Positions 15,360-23,421 of a DNA stretch of 58,335 bases are shown here, one piece after another. Under the pieces are notes generated by a model. It made no database searches. It had not been told where the DNA came from and worked only from the letters and a program-made list of their open reading frames with translations. Origin of the DNA: Faeciplasma sp964650705 (lineage in GTDB: Bacteria > Bacillota > Clostridia > Oscillospirales > Ruminococcaceae). How positions within the stretch are numbered: position 1 is the first letter of the stretch; each line of letters opens with the position of its first letter. The DNA lies in NCBI GenBank assembly GCA_964650705.1, contig CAZYUJ010000011.1:1-58335 (forward strand), given 5' to 3'. A program made the translations under genes and the position numbers.

Positions 15360-15935
15360 ATGAAGAGAAAGCTTTTGGTGCTTGGCGCTATAATAATTTG
15401 CTTGTCGATAATTTCTGTCGGCACCTTGACATATTTCACCGCTGAAGAGCGCACTCACAACAAGATCACAATGGGCGGGATCGACATCGCCATCGTCGAG
15501 ACCTTTGACGATTGGACACAGGATGAAGAGGATCCCAACCTCTATAAGATCACAAACGCCGAGCCGGGTCAGCGCTGGGAAAAGGCTGTTGCCGTTCAGA
15601 ATATCGGTGAAAATGACGTTTGGGTCAGAGCTCAGTTGACTCTGTCGATCACATTAGCTGACGGCGTTACAAAGGGCGATGCAAGATACATCAACCTTGT
15701 GACCGATGATACGAAGTGGTATTACGACTCGACTGACGGTCTTTATTACTATACTGAGATCCTTTCTCCCGGAGAAACGACCGAAAACATCCTCAACCTC
15801 ATTGAGCTTGACGGCGCAATGGGCAATGAATATATGAACTGCACTATTGAGATCGTTACTCGTGCATATGCCGTTCAGTCTGACAACAACGGTGTGACTT
15901 GGGTCGATGCTACCGGTTGGCCCGTGACATATTAA
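15360..15935 (+). CDS. SipW-dependent TasA/camelysin-like protein 3
   Basis: This 191-residue exported protein has a signal ending SVGTLTYFTAEERTHNKITMG, then GIDIAIVETFDDW, a PGQRWEKAVAVQNIGENDVWVRAQLTL block typical of camelysin-like proteins and YYYTEILSPGETTENIL. ATG at 15360 is used; a TTG seven codons earlier overlaps the GAAAGGGG ribosome site. The 118-base gap before it holds two small hairpins without T runs. Confidence 0.82.
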   Translation: MKRKLLVLGAIIICLSIISVGTLTYFTAEERTHNKITMGGIDIAIVETFDDWTQDEEDPNLYKITNAEPGQRWEKAVAVQNIGENDVWVRAQLTLSITLADGVTKGDARYINLVTDDTKWYYDSTDGLYYYTEILSPGETTENILNLIELDGAMGNEYMNCTIEIVTRAYAVQSDNNGVTWVDATGWPVTY

Positions 15936-15947
15936 GGAGGGGTTTAA

Positions 15948-17267
15948 ATGAAAAAGATCTTAACTGTCCTTATATGTTTTGTGCTTTTGTTGGCACTCGC
16001 CTGCCCTATCACCGCTGAAGACGAGCAGTATTTCCTCAGCATCAACTATATAGATCCCTATGGAAATACAGTTGCAGCTCCTATGACTTTTCTCTTCACA
16101 GACACTATAAACGCTGACAACATTCCATTAGACGTTTTCGGCTATGATGCCTTTGAATTTGTCGCCGATGCGTCGTATTCGTCTGACGTGACTATCACTC
16201 AAGACGGTTATTTGTCGATCAGCGATGTAAGAGCTGACCTTCAGATCACGGTTATATACACCCTGTCCGAAGAATATTATGCAGTCAGCGACACAGTCGT
16301 CAGCGTTAGCTATGTCGATGAGTCGGGAAACGTTATGTGCGTTGCCGATTCCTCTGCTGTTTACACTGATATATACGGTATGATGTACGTTTTGCCCGTT
16401 GTTTGCGAAGCGTATTATCCCAACGGTCTGGCTGAGGTCACGGTTTCACAATCATACGTTGAAACAGAAATCGACACGCCCGTTATTGATCCCGTTGCTC
16501 AGCCCTCAGAAAACGAAGATACGACTGTCGGCGAAGCAGAGGATACATCCGAGGATGCTTTGGATAACGGCGCATCTGATGCTGTCTCCCCTGCTGAGGA
16601 TACATCCGTCTTGACTCAGACCGAGATCATAACAACATACACAGCTATTATCCCTGCGGTCATTATGCCTGACATAGAGACTGCCGTATACAGCTATTCG
16701 ATCAGCGGATTCGACATTAACACCGTCACCGCGGGCGGAACCTTCGGCGTTATATATTCTGAGCAGGATGTTCTCAGCCCGACCTCTATGATCAAGGCAG
16801 TCAAGGAATATATGGCTGATGGCTGCATTTATAGTTTATGCACAGATTTCGGTGAAGAGACTCTCCTATCGAAGATCGCAAACTTTGATGAAAGCGCCAC
16901 TAACGAAGTGTTCTTCTATTATAAGCTGTCCACCGTGGGAAGCTTGGAAATCACAAGATACTCCGAAGACGACGAATACAGGATATACACGCTTGAGCTG
17001 ATCGACGGCGATTATTGCGTCAGATTCGCTCTTTCCGGCGGCGACAAAGTCATGTTCGAGGATCTCCCCGAGGGCATTTATCTTATCACCGACATTGATG
17101 CTTATAGAACATTAGGTTCGGACGCTTCGGACACTATAACTGTTACCAGTAATGGCCACACAGATTATGCGGTTGCAGACGTCAGCTTCTTCAGCACGAC
17201 GTCAAGCGAATGGTTCACCGAGCAGTATACGACTACTGTTACGGTCAACGTTGGAATAACAGAATAA
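15948..17267 (+). CDS. Exported surface-locus protein of unknown fold
   Basis: This 439-residue protein has a conventional signal peptide (about 1-23) and several beta-rich segments separated by an acidic Asp/Glu/Thr-rich linker (about 180-220). The C-terminal third (AVKEYMADGCIYSLCTDF to PEGIYLITDIDAYRTL) has the look of a SpaA-like or prealbumin-like domain, which is tentative. No sorting signal or C-terminal helix is present, so it would be secreted or held by the other components. It lies between the third and fourth SipW-type genes with an AAGGAGG site. Confidence 0.7.
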   Translation: MKKILTVLICFVLLLALACPITAEDEQYFLSINYIDPYGNTVAAPMTFLFTDTINADNIPLDVFGYDAFEFVADASYSSDVTITQDGYLSISDVRADLQITVIYTLSEEYYAVSDTVVSVSYVDESGNVMCVADSSAVYTDIYGMMYVLPVVCEAYYPNGLAEVTVSQSYVETEIDTPVIDPVAQPSENEDTTVGEAEDTSEDALDNGASDAVSPAEDTSVLTQTEIITTYTAIIPAVIMPDIETAVYSYSISGFDINTVTAGGTFGVIYSEQDVLSPTSMIKAVKEYMADGCIYSLCTDFGEETLLSKIANFDESATNEVFFYYKLSTVGSLEITRYSEDDEYRIYTLELIDGDYCVRFALSGGDKVMFEDLPEGIYLITDIDAYRTLGSDASDTITVTSNGHTDYAVADVSFFSTTSSEWFTEQYTTTVTVNVGITE

Positions 17268-17280
17268 GGAGGCAATTAGG

Positions 17281-17772
17281 ATGCGAACTGATTCCAAAAA
17301 GATTAAGTTTATTGCAGTGATTGCCTGTGTCGTTCTGGTGCTCGCTGCAAGTATCGGCGCAACAGTTGCTTATATAATCGATCAGCAGACTGTGACGCTG
17401 ACGTATGATACACCGAAGTTTGATATGCAGTTTATAGAAAACAATGACATTGTTTTCTATAAGAGCAACGTTCCCGTTTATTTCAGATTCATGATATCAT
17501 ATAGCGGTGATATTAATGACATCACTGTTGAATCTGACAGCAATATGTGGCAGTCTGAAGGCGTTTATTACTATTATAAAGGTGTTTTACCTGCCGCTGC
17601 TGACGGCAATACATTTAATCTTCCAAGTATAACGATATCTACAGAATCATCTGTACAGTATGACATCGTAGCTGAGATCTGTCAGATCGAACCTGCGTTA
17701 GCAGTACAAGATTCATGGGGTGTGAGCTATGACAACGGTCTTTGGACGTCTTCGACCCCGACAAACCCCTAA
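17281..17772 (+). CDS. SipW-dependent TasA-like protein 4 (short)
   Basis: The 163-residue exported protein has a basic N-terminus, a long hydrophobic stretch and SIGATVAYIIDQQTVTL, a variant of the SipW-type cleavage region without the FSD/FTD. The mature part is about 120 residues of beta-rich sequence. It is the shortest subunit and could cap or initiate a fibre; that is speculation. It follows the previous gene by 13 bases. Confidence 0.72.
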   Translation: MRTDSKKIKFIAVIACVVLVLAASIGATVAYIIDQQTVTLTYDTPKFDMQFIENNDIVFYKSNVPVYFRFMISYSGDINDITVESDSNMWQSEGVYYYYKGVLPAAADGNTFNLPSITISTESSVQYDIVAEICQIEPALAVQDSWGVSYDNGLWTSSTPTNP

Positions 17773-17785
17773 GGAGGCATGATTG

Positions 17786-18931
17786 ATGAAGAGATTTATT
17801 AAGATCATAGCTTGCCTTCTGGCCGTTTGCACCTTGGTATCGACGTTAAGCGTCATAAGCTTTGCGGACACTCCCAGCGTTATTTATACCGGTCGGGAAG
17901 ATGTGTTCGTGTTTGAGGATGACGACGATCTGTTTGACGGCTTCAAAGGGCTTATGCCCGGCGACACGGTCACACAGTTTATCACCGTCAAGAATGCAAG
18001 CAACAGTGCAGGATATGTAAACATTTATATGCGTGCCGAGCTTCATGATGACGCTGAAAATCCGATGAGCGACGACGTTTCCGAGCAGATGGGTACGTTA
18101 GATGCCATGCACGATTTCCTTAGCCAATTATCAATGAGAGTTTTCATTGATAACGGCGACGCAGACCCTTATAACGACGACATGATATACGCTGCGAGCC
18201 CTAATGAGCTTGACGGTTTGGCAAGTAACGTTTTGATCGGTTCATTTGAAAGCGGAGAAGAAGCCTTGCTCCGAGTTGAGCTCGACATCCCTACCTCTTT
18301 GGGAAATGAATATCAGCACGCAATGGGCGAAGTCGATTGGGTGTTCACGGTTGACGAGATGTCTTCCGGCACTTGGGTAACGATTTCCGGAAAGAAGTAT
18401 TTGGACGATGAATACGCAAAGGGAAGCGATTATCAGTTTATTTTGACAAACTATGTCGGAACTGTGTTCCAAAAGATATCTAACCGTGACGGAACGATCA
18501 ACTTCAGACCGATCTATCTGACTCCGGGTACACACTTCTATATCATCGAAGAGGTGGCCGGCGACGATGAGAATATCATCTATGACGATTCCTCAGTAAG
18601 AGTTTATATCGTCGTAAACAATGACGGAACGTTAGAGAAGATGTGGTTCGTTAAGGATTATCAGAACTATTCGGGATTTGCATTCTATAACTATACAAAG
18701 GAAAGTAATGCCCAAGATCCTATAGAACCCGATGATCCCAAGGAGCCGAGTTACGAAGAGGAATCTGAGGATAAGGCCGAGAATGATAAGGTTGATGCCA
18801 AGGATGACGTAACGAGCCCGTTGACAGGTGATGATACAAACACCGTTTTGTGGCTTGCTCTCTTGATTGTGGGACTTGTGATGATCGTTTTGGTTATCGT
18901 ACTGGACAAGAAAAAGAAAAAAGCTGAATAA
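17786..18931 (+). CDS. Pilin-like surface protein with SPLTG sorting signal
   Basis: The 381-residue protein has a signal peptide (about 1-28), a domain opening with LMPGDTVTQFITVKNAS typical of proteins that accompany camelysins, and a C-terminal domain matching the FctA/Spy0128 pilin isopeptide-linker pattern (KYLDDEYAKGSDYQFILT, GTINFRPIYLTPGTHFYIIEEV). It ends with an acidic linker, SPLTG, a membrane helix and a Lys-rich tail. It would be the wall anchor of the TasA-like assembly, with the sortase gene next door. ATG 17786 lies eight bases after AAGGAGG. Confidence 0.8.
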   Translation: MKRFIKIIACLLAVCTLVSTLSVISFADTPSVIYTGREDVFVFEDDDDLFDGFKGLMPGDTVTQFITVKNASNSAGYVNIYMRAELHDDAENPMSDDVSEQMGTLDAMHDFLSQLSMRVFIDNGDADPYNDDMIYAASPNELDGLASNVLIGSFESGEEALLRVELDIPTSLGNEYQHAMGEVDWVFTVDEMSSGTWVTISGKKYLDDEYAKGSDYQFILTNYVGTVFQKISNRDGTINFRPIYLTPGTHFYIIEEVAGDDENIIYDDSSVRVYIVVNNDGTLEKMWFVKDYQNYSGFAFYNYTKESNAQDPIEPDDPKEPSYEEESEDKAENDKVDAKDDVTSPLTGDDTNTVLWLALLIVGLVMIVLVIVLDKKKKKAE

Positions 18932-18936
18932 TCAAA

Positions 18937-18968
18937 GCCGCCTATATTAGAGTTATAGGCGGTTTTTT
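18937..18968 (+). terminator. Terminator of the sipW operon
   Basis: CCGCCTATA/TATAGGCGG stem followed by TTTTTT. Confidence 0.88.
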
Positions 18969-18969
18969 A

Positions 18970-18998
18970 TTGACTTGAAATTGCTTGGATGATATAAT
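18970..18998 (+). promoter_or_regulatory. Promoter of the sortase gene
   Basis: TTGACT (18970-18975), 17-base spacer, TATAAT (18993-18998). Its -35 box begins right after the terminator T run of the preceding operon. Confidence 0.8.
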
Positions 18999-19031
18999 TT
19001 GTTTTATCAGAATGCAGATCAGAGGTGGAAT

Positions 19032-19823
19032 ATGAGCCCAAAAGCAAAGGCTATCGTGTGTTTTTTTGCGATCATTCTCGTTTTCTTATCGGGATATAAG
19101 CTCGTTGAGATATGGCTTGACTATAAGGCGGGAGATGATCTTTATTCGAGTGTTGAAAGCGAATTTGCCGACATTATTGTCGATGAGGTCATAATTGATG
19201 ATGAAAGCAACGGCGAAAACCTCGATGTAGACGTCACACAGGAGATCAAAGAAACCGTTCCTATATCCGTTGATTTCGGTGAGCTGCTAAACATAAATCC
19301 AGACGTTATCGGATGGATATATTGCGAAAGCACCAAGATCAGCTATCCCATTATGCAAAGCGATAGCAACGAAGCGTATTTACACACGATGATAGACGGA
19401 ACGTATAATAAAGCGGGATCGATATTCATGGACTGTCGAAGCTCATCCGACTTTAGTGACCTTGGCTCGATAATATACGGTCACAACATGAAAAATGATT
19501 CGATGTTCGGCACGCTGAGTGACTATAGGAAGCAGGAGTATTATGAAAAGCATCCGATCATGTGGATCATTACTCCTCAAAAAGCGTATAGAGTCGAGAT
19601 AATTGCGGCTCTTGACACTCTTGATGACTCGATAGCTTATGATATACCCGATGATACCGAGGAGCTTACAGAGTATTTACAGTGGGCTGTGAGGCATTCG
19701 GATATTAAGACAGATGTTGATATAAGCGAGGTTGAGCGCGTTGTAACGCTTTCGACCTGCTACTCGTCGAGCTATGATAATACAAGATATATTGTTGTCG
19801 TAAAACTTACTGAAATTGAATAA
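19032..19823 (+). CDS. srtB: Class B sortase
   Basis: The 263-residue transpeptidase has an N-terminal membrane anchor (about 8-30) and an extracellular sortase domain with INPDVIGWI, IIYGHNM (catalytic His), TLSTC (catalytic Cys) and NTRYIVV (Arg). This pattern fits class B, which attaches wall proteins or builds pili. Its likely substrates are the SPLTG and NPKTG proteins of this region; that pairing is inferred from proximity. ATG at 19032 follows AGAGG; an upstream TTG lies over the promoter. Confidence 0.92.
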   Translation: MSPKAKAIVCFFAIILVFLSGYKLVEIWLDYKAGDDLYSSVESEFADIIVDEVIIDDESNGENLDVDVTQEIKETVPISVDFGELLNINPDVIGWIYCESTKISYPIMQSDSNEAYLHTMIDGTYNKAGSIFMDCRSSSDFSDLGSIIYGHNMKNDSMFGTLSDYRKQEYYEKHPIMWIITPQKAYRVEIIAALDTLDDSIAYDIPDDTEELTEYLQWAVRHSDIKTDVDISEVERVVTLSTCYSSSYDNTRYIVVVKLTEIE

Positions 19824-19827
19824 AACG

Positions 19828-19858
19828 CTCCCCTCTTTCCTATTGGGTCAGAGGGGAG
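19828..19858. terminator. Convergent terminator
   Basis: CTCCCCTCT/AGAGGGGAG 9-bp stem between srtB (plus) and the FAD reductase (minus), with a T run on the plus strand and an A run on the other side. Confidence 0.88.
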
Positions 19859-20915
19859 TTTTTTGTTTCATTTCTATCGCCTGCAAGCCAGATCTCATCA
19901 CCAGACGGCGCAGGTGTTTGTTATACATAAACGGACATTTTATCAGCTTCGTCGTGAGCTTTATGCGCTGTTTACGAGTCAGGCGAGTATAGCGTTTTTT
20001 GATATCCCGCATCGTGTGCCAGGGCTCGTTAAATGCGTCTGAGAGGGCGCTGGCGGAGATTATCGCTGAGCTTATACCCTCGAGCGAAGAGGGGCTTATA
20101 AACCCTGCTGCTTCGCCTATGAGAAAGGCGTTGTCTTTTCCTAGGCAAAAGCTCTTAAGCCCTGTTGGACGAAGGACCAAGCAAGCTTCCTGTTTGATGG
20201 GCTCGCCAAAATGAATTCCAAATGCTTCAAGCTTTTTCTTCTGATTCTCGAAAGCCTGTTTCGCGGTTTTTATTGGGTATGCTCCGCCAAAGATGAGGTT
20301 TCCGTCCTTTGATACTGTCCAGGAATAGCAGTCGGTATTTTCGCTGTCGAACACACAGGAATAGAACGGTGTGGGCGATTCGTCTTTAAACCACTGCTGG
20401 ATGCTTAAATACTCGCGCGTCTTGAGCTTCGGGCAAATGAGCTTTCTGACCGAGGATTTGGCGCCGTCAGCGCCAACAATGAACCCGGCACTTGCAGTTT
20501 TGACCTCGTCACCTTGAGTATAGGAAACGGTGTAGCCGTCAAAATCCTTTGAAATGCCGGTAACTGTCCCCTGCTCTATCGTGACGGTGTCGGGGATATT
20601 CGATATCAGCCACATATCGAACTTATGGCGGTCGAGATTTATATACATTCGCTGATAGTGGCGGACAAGATTCGAGTCAAGGTCGAGCGTTTTGACCGAG
20701 AATATCTGTGGGTCGCAAAGGACGTTCTTCGGGAGGTTTAAGCCAAACGATGTGAGCGCCTTTTGGGCGTCCGGCGCCAAAAGTCCGCCGCAGGGCTTGG
20801 AAAAGGAGCCCGAGCCGAGCTTTTTATCTATCGCAAGGACTTTATATTTCGGGTCGATCTGTCGCGCAAATATCGCGCCGGCAGGGCCGAGGCCGATGAG
20901 GATTATGTCGTACAT
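19848..20915 (-). CDS. FAD-dependent oxidoreductase, geranylgeranyl-reductase type
   Basis: This 355-residue flavoprotein begins with the dinucleotide-binding MYDIILIGLGPAGAIFARQ and an acidic strand end (VLAIDKK), then FSKPCGGLLAPDAQ and a second nucleotide motif GFIVGADGAKSSVRK, and FLIGEAAGFISPSSLEGIS. These fit the UbiH/geranylgeranyl reductase family. The substrate cannot be read from sequence. The gene is single, with its own promoter. Confidence 0.85.
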   Translation of the reverse strand: MYDIILIGLGPAGAIFARQIDPKYKVLAIDKKLGSGSFSKPCGGLLAPDAQKALTSFGLNLPKNVLCDPQIFSVKTLDLDSNLVRHYQRMYINLDRHKFDMWLISNIPDTVTIEQGTVTGISKDFDGYTVSYTQGDEVKTASAGFIVGADGAKSSVRKLICPKLKTREYLSIQQWFKDESPTPFYSCVFDSENTDCYSWTVSKDGNLIFGGAYPIKTAKQAFENQKKKLEAFGIHFGEPIKQEACLVLRPTGLKSFCLGKDNAFLIGEAAGFISPSSLEGISSAIISASALSDAFNEPWHTMRDIKKRYTRLTRKQRIKLTTKLIKCPFMYNKHLRRLVMRSGLQAIEMKQKTPL

Positions 20916-20948
20916 GTGGAGCTCCTTTCGCTTGGTTTTGTTGGATAA

Positions 20949-20977
20949 ATCATAACATAGATTTATTGGGGAGTCAA
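20949..20977 (-). promoter_or_regulatory. Promoter of the FAD oxidoreductase gene
   Basis: TTGACT (20977-20972), 17-base spacer, TATGAT (20954-20949). The -35 box abuts the AT-rich hairpin element. Confidence 0.7.
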
Positions 20978-21012
20978 ATAGTAAATCATCGTCTTGCTCG
21001 AATTAACTATTT
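20978..21012 (+). repeat. Dispersed AT-rich hairpin, single copy
   Basis: AATAGTAAAT...GCTCGAATTAACTATT forms an imperfect hairpin matching the one in the 148-bp tandem repeat at the right edge of the window. Confidence 0.65.
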
Positions 21013-21161
21013 GCCTACCTCTTTTTAATGTGTCTTAATGTAATCTGGGATTATGAACCTAATTTTGCGCCAAAGGTTGATAATAGTCAAAGTTTCACTA
21101 AGCGCAAAATCGCAGTTTGCTTCCGCAAACCGGAGGTTCGAATGAAGGACAGTAGTAAAAT

Positions 21162-21193
21162 AAAAAGAGATACCCGATCGGGTATCTCTTTTT
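21162..21193 (-). terminator. Terminator of the tRNA-Gln pair
   Basis: A 14-bp stem with GATC-centred palindrome (AGAGATACCCG/CGGGTATCTCT) flanked by A5/T5 lies just 3' of the tRNAs on the minus strand. It is symmetrical, so it works on either strand. Confidence 0.9.
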
Positions 21194-21196
21194 ATT

Positions 21197-21272
21197 TGGC
21201 TGCGGCTCTAGGATTCGAACCTAGGGAATGCTGGAGTCAGAGTCCAGTGCCTTACCACTTGGCGAAGCCGCA
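21197..21272 (-). tRNA. tRNA-Gln (CTG)
   Basis: A full cloverleaf: U1-A72 acceptor pair as usual for Gln, D arm GCCAAGTGGTAAGGC, anticodon loop CTCTGAC (anticodon CTG at 21240-21238), T loop TTCGAAT, discriminator G and an encoded CCA. Confidence 0.95.
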
Positions 21273-21294
21273 ATATATGAAGTGTGTAAGGCTT

Positions 21295-21370
21295 TGGCTG
21301 GGATAGGTGGATTCGAACCACCGGAATGACGGAGTCAAAGTCCGCTGCCTTACCGCTTGGCTATATCCCA
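21295..21370 (-). tRNA. tRNA-Gln (TTG)
   Basis: A full cloverleaf with U1-A72, anticodon loop CTTTGAC (anticodon TTG), T loop TTCGAAT, discriminator G and encoded CCA. It is 22 bases upstream of the CTG isoacceptor and shares its promoter. Confidence 0.95.
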
Positions 21371-21408
21371 ATAACCAATTTAAAAACAGCGTTTTACACA
21401 GCTTCATT

Positions 21409-21437
21409 ATTATATCAAACTGTGATGCAAAATGCAA
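21409..21437 (-). promoter_or_regulatory. Promoter of the tRNA-Gln pair
   Basis: TTGCAT (21437-21432), 17-base spacer, TATAAT (21414-21409). Confidence 0.75.
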
Positions 21438-21680
21438 GTGTTTTTTGAAAAAAAATTTAAATATTTTTATCCAAGAATTTTGAACGCATCATTCTTGAGT
21501 TTGTATAGTTTAACGTCTCGACCATCATAAAGATTTGAGCGGCGGTCGTGTCACGGATCCGAGCTGTCAAAATTTCGCGGAGAACTAGAAGAGCCGAGCT
21601 GTTCGAGCATTCCACAGAACATAAAAGTATGACAAAAATAAACTTTTTACATTTTCTCGGCAAAAAATATTCAAAATGTG

Positions 21681-21709
21681 TTGAAATGTCGGCGGAGTTA
21701 ATGTATAAT
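21681..21709 (+). promoter_or_regulatory. Promoter of the fucose-isomerase-like gene
   Basis: TTGAAA (21681-21686), 17-base spacer, TATAAT (21704-21709). Confidence 0.75.
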
Positions 21710-21743
21710 ATATGTATCAATATTTATTTGGAGGTCAAATAAA

Positions 21744-23222
21744 ATGGTGAATATTCCTAATGTAAAGCTTGGTATTATTGCTGTTTCCAGAGACTGCTTC
21801 CCCATTGCTCTTTCTACATCTCGTAGACAGGCAATCGTTAAGGCATATGGCGAAGGTCTTTACGAATGCAACATTACCGTAGAAAATGAGAAGGACGCTT
21901 TGGCTGCAATTGCTGACGTTAAGGAAGCAGGCTGTAACGCTTTGGTTGTTTTCCTCGGCAACTTCGGTCCTGAGACTCCCGAAACCTTGCTCGCTCAGAA
22001 GTTTGACGGCCCTGTAATGTATGTTGCAGCTGCTGAAGGCGACGGCGACATGATCAACGGCAGAGGCGACGCTTACTGTGGCGTTTTGAACTGCTCTTAT
22101 AACCTTGGTATGCGTCACTTGAAGGCATACATCCCTGAATACCCTGTTGGCACTGCTGAAGAATGTGCTGAAATGATCCGCAAGTTTGTTCCTATCGCTC
22201 GTGCAATCATCGGCGTTAAGAACCTCAAGATCATCACCTTCGGTCCCCGTCCTCAGGACTTCTTCGCTTGCAACGCTCCCATCAAGGGTCTTTATGAACT
22301 CGGTATTGAAGTCGAAGAGAACTCTGAGCTTGACTTGCTCGTTTCCTATAAGGCTCATGCTAACGACCCCAGAATTCCTGCAGTTTGTGAGGATATGGCT
22401 GCTGAGCTCGGCGCTGAAGGCAACATCTATCCCGAACTCTTGCCCAGAATGGCACAGTTCGAGCTTACACTTTTGGACTGGGCAGAAGCACACAAGGGTG
22501 CTCGTCAGTTCGTTGCATTCGCTGACAAGTGCTGGCCTGCATTCCCCGAACAGTTCGGTTTCGAGCCTTGCTACGTTAACTCCAGACTTGCATCCCGCGG
22601 TATCCCCGTTGCTTGCGAAGTTGACATCTATGGCGCACTTTCCGAATACATCGGTTCTTGCATCACCGGTGACGCTGTAACTCTTCTCGATATCAACAAC
22701 TCCGTTCCTCAGTATATTTATGATGAAGACATCAAGGGCAAGTTTGATTACACCATCACTGACACCTTCATGGGCTTCCACTGTGGTAACACTCCTGCTT
22801 GCAAGATGTGTGACGACAGAGCTGTTAAGTATCAGCTCATTCAGCACAGATTGCTCGAACCCGTTGACTCTGAGCCTGACTTCACAAGAGGTACTTTGGA
22901 AGGCGACATCGCTCCTTCTGACATCACCTTCTACAGACTCCAGTGCGACAGCGACGGCGTTCTCCGTTCCTACATCGCACAGGGCGAGGTTCTTCCTGTT
23001 GCTACAAGATCCTTCGGCGGTATCGGCGTATTCGCTATCCCCGAAATGGGCAGATTCTACCGTCACGTTCTCATTCAGAAGAGATATCCTCACCACGGTG
23101 CTGTTGCATTTGCTCACTGCGGCGAAGCTTTGTATGAAGTTTTGAAGTATTTGGGCGTTAGCGATATCGCTTACAACCAGCCTAAGGGTGTTCTCTATAA
23201 GACTGAGAATCCTTTCGCATAA
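21744..23222 (+). CDS. L-fucose/L-arabinose isomerase family protein
   Basis: This 492-residue enzyme fits the FucI/AraA ketol-isomerase superfamily: LVVFLGNFGPETP, a central ITFGPRPQDFFACNAP, and C-terminal blocks ACEVDIYGALSEYI and DTFMGFHCGNTPACKMC with candidate metal-binding residues. These enzymes convert an aldose to a ketose with Mn2+. The exact sugar is not clear, and it is shorter than classical FucI (about 590). It is a single gene with strong codon bias, suggesting high expression. The ATG follows GGAGG. Confidence 0.85.
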   Translation: MVNIPNVKLGIIAVSRDCFPIALSTSRRQAIVKAYGEGLYECNITVENEKDALAAIADVKEAGCNALVVFLGNFGPETPETLLAQKFDGPVMYVAAAEGDGDMINGRGDAYCGVLNCSYNLGMRHLKAYIPEYPVGTAEECAEMIRKFVPIARAIIGVKNLKIITFGPRPQDFFACNAPIKGLYELGIEVEENSELDLLVSYKAHANDPRIPAVCEDMAAELGAEGNIYPELLPRMAQFELTLLDWAEAHKGARQFVAFADKCWPAFPEQFGFEPCYVNSRLASRGIPVACEVDIYGALSEYIGSCITGDAVTLLDINNSVPQYIYDEDIKGKFDYTITDTFMGFHCGNTPACKMCDDRAVKYQLIQHRLLEPVDSEPDFTRGTLEGDIAPSDITFYRLQCDSDGVLRSYIAQGEVLPVATRSFGGIGVFAIPEMGRFYRHVLIQKRYPHHGAVAFAHCGEALYEVLKYLGVSDIAYNQPKGVLYKTENPFA

Positions 23223-23237
23223 TTAATACATAAAATG

Positions 23238-23265
23238 ACCCTCCCCTATCGGGAGGGTTTTTTTA
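23238..23265 (+). terminator. Terminator of the isomerase gene
   Basis: ACCCTCCC/GGGAGGGT stem, 5-base loop, T7 tail. Confidence 0.92.
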
Positions 23266-23288
23266 TTGCATTTTGGATACGCTTCACA

Positions 23289-23373
23289 GTCAGCGAGCAG
23301 GCGTGCGGTGGAGCCGAGCCGCCGCGACGAAGGAGCGGCGAGCGAGGAGCACCGTGCGGCGCGAGCGTCAGAG
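23289..23373 (+). repeat. GC-rich dispersed repeat, copy D
   Basis: Contains GTGCGGTGGAGCCGAGCC, GCCGCGACGA, GAGCGGCGAGCGAGGAGC and a closing GTGCGGCGCGAGCG. It is closest to copy E inside the his operon. It sits between two convergent terminators. Confidence 0.8.
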
Positions 23374-23383
23374 CGCAACAAAA

Positions 23384-23405
23384 AAGCCTCCCGAAAGGGA
23401 GGCTT
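23384..23405 (-). terminator. Terminator of the second NPKTG gene
   Basis: AAGCCTCCC-GAAA-GGGAGGCTT followed on the minus strand by TTTTTTG; the same hairpin as at 13129-13150. Confidence 0.93.
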
Positions 23406-23421
23406 AATGTTTAAGTAAAGA

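Noticed and set aside
21110..21160. tRNA or tRNA fragment on the plus strand (GGAGGTTCGAAT)
   Set aside because: A T-loop-like word is present, but no T stem pairs, and no acceptor, D or anticodon arms can be built.
21735..23117. 460-codon minus-strand open frame inside the fucose-isomerase-like gene
   Set aside because: It is a codon-bias shadow: the plus strand has conserved enzyme motifs, promoter, ribosome site and terminator, the minus frame has none.
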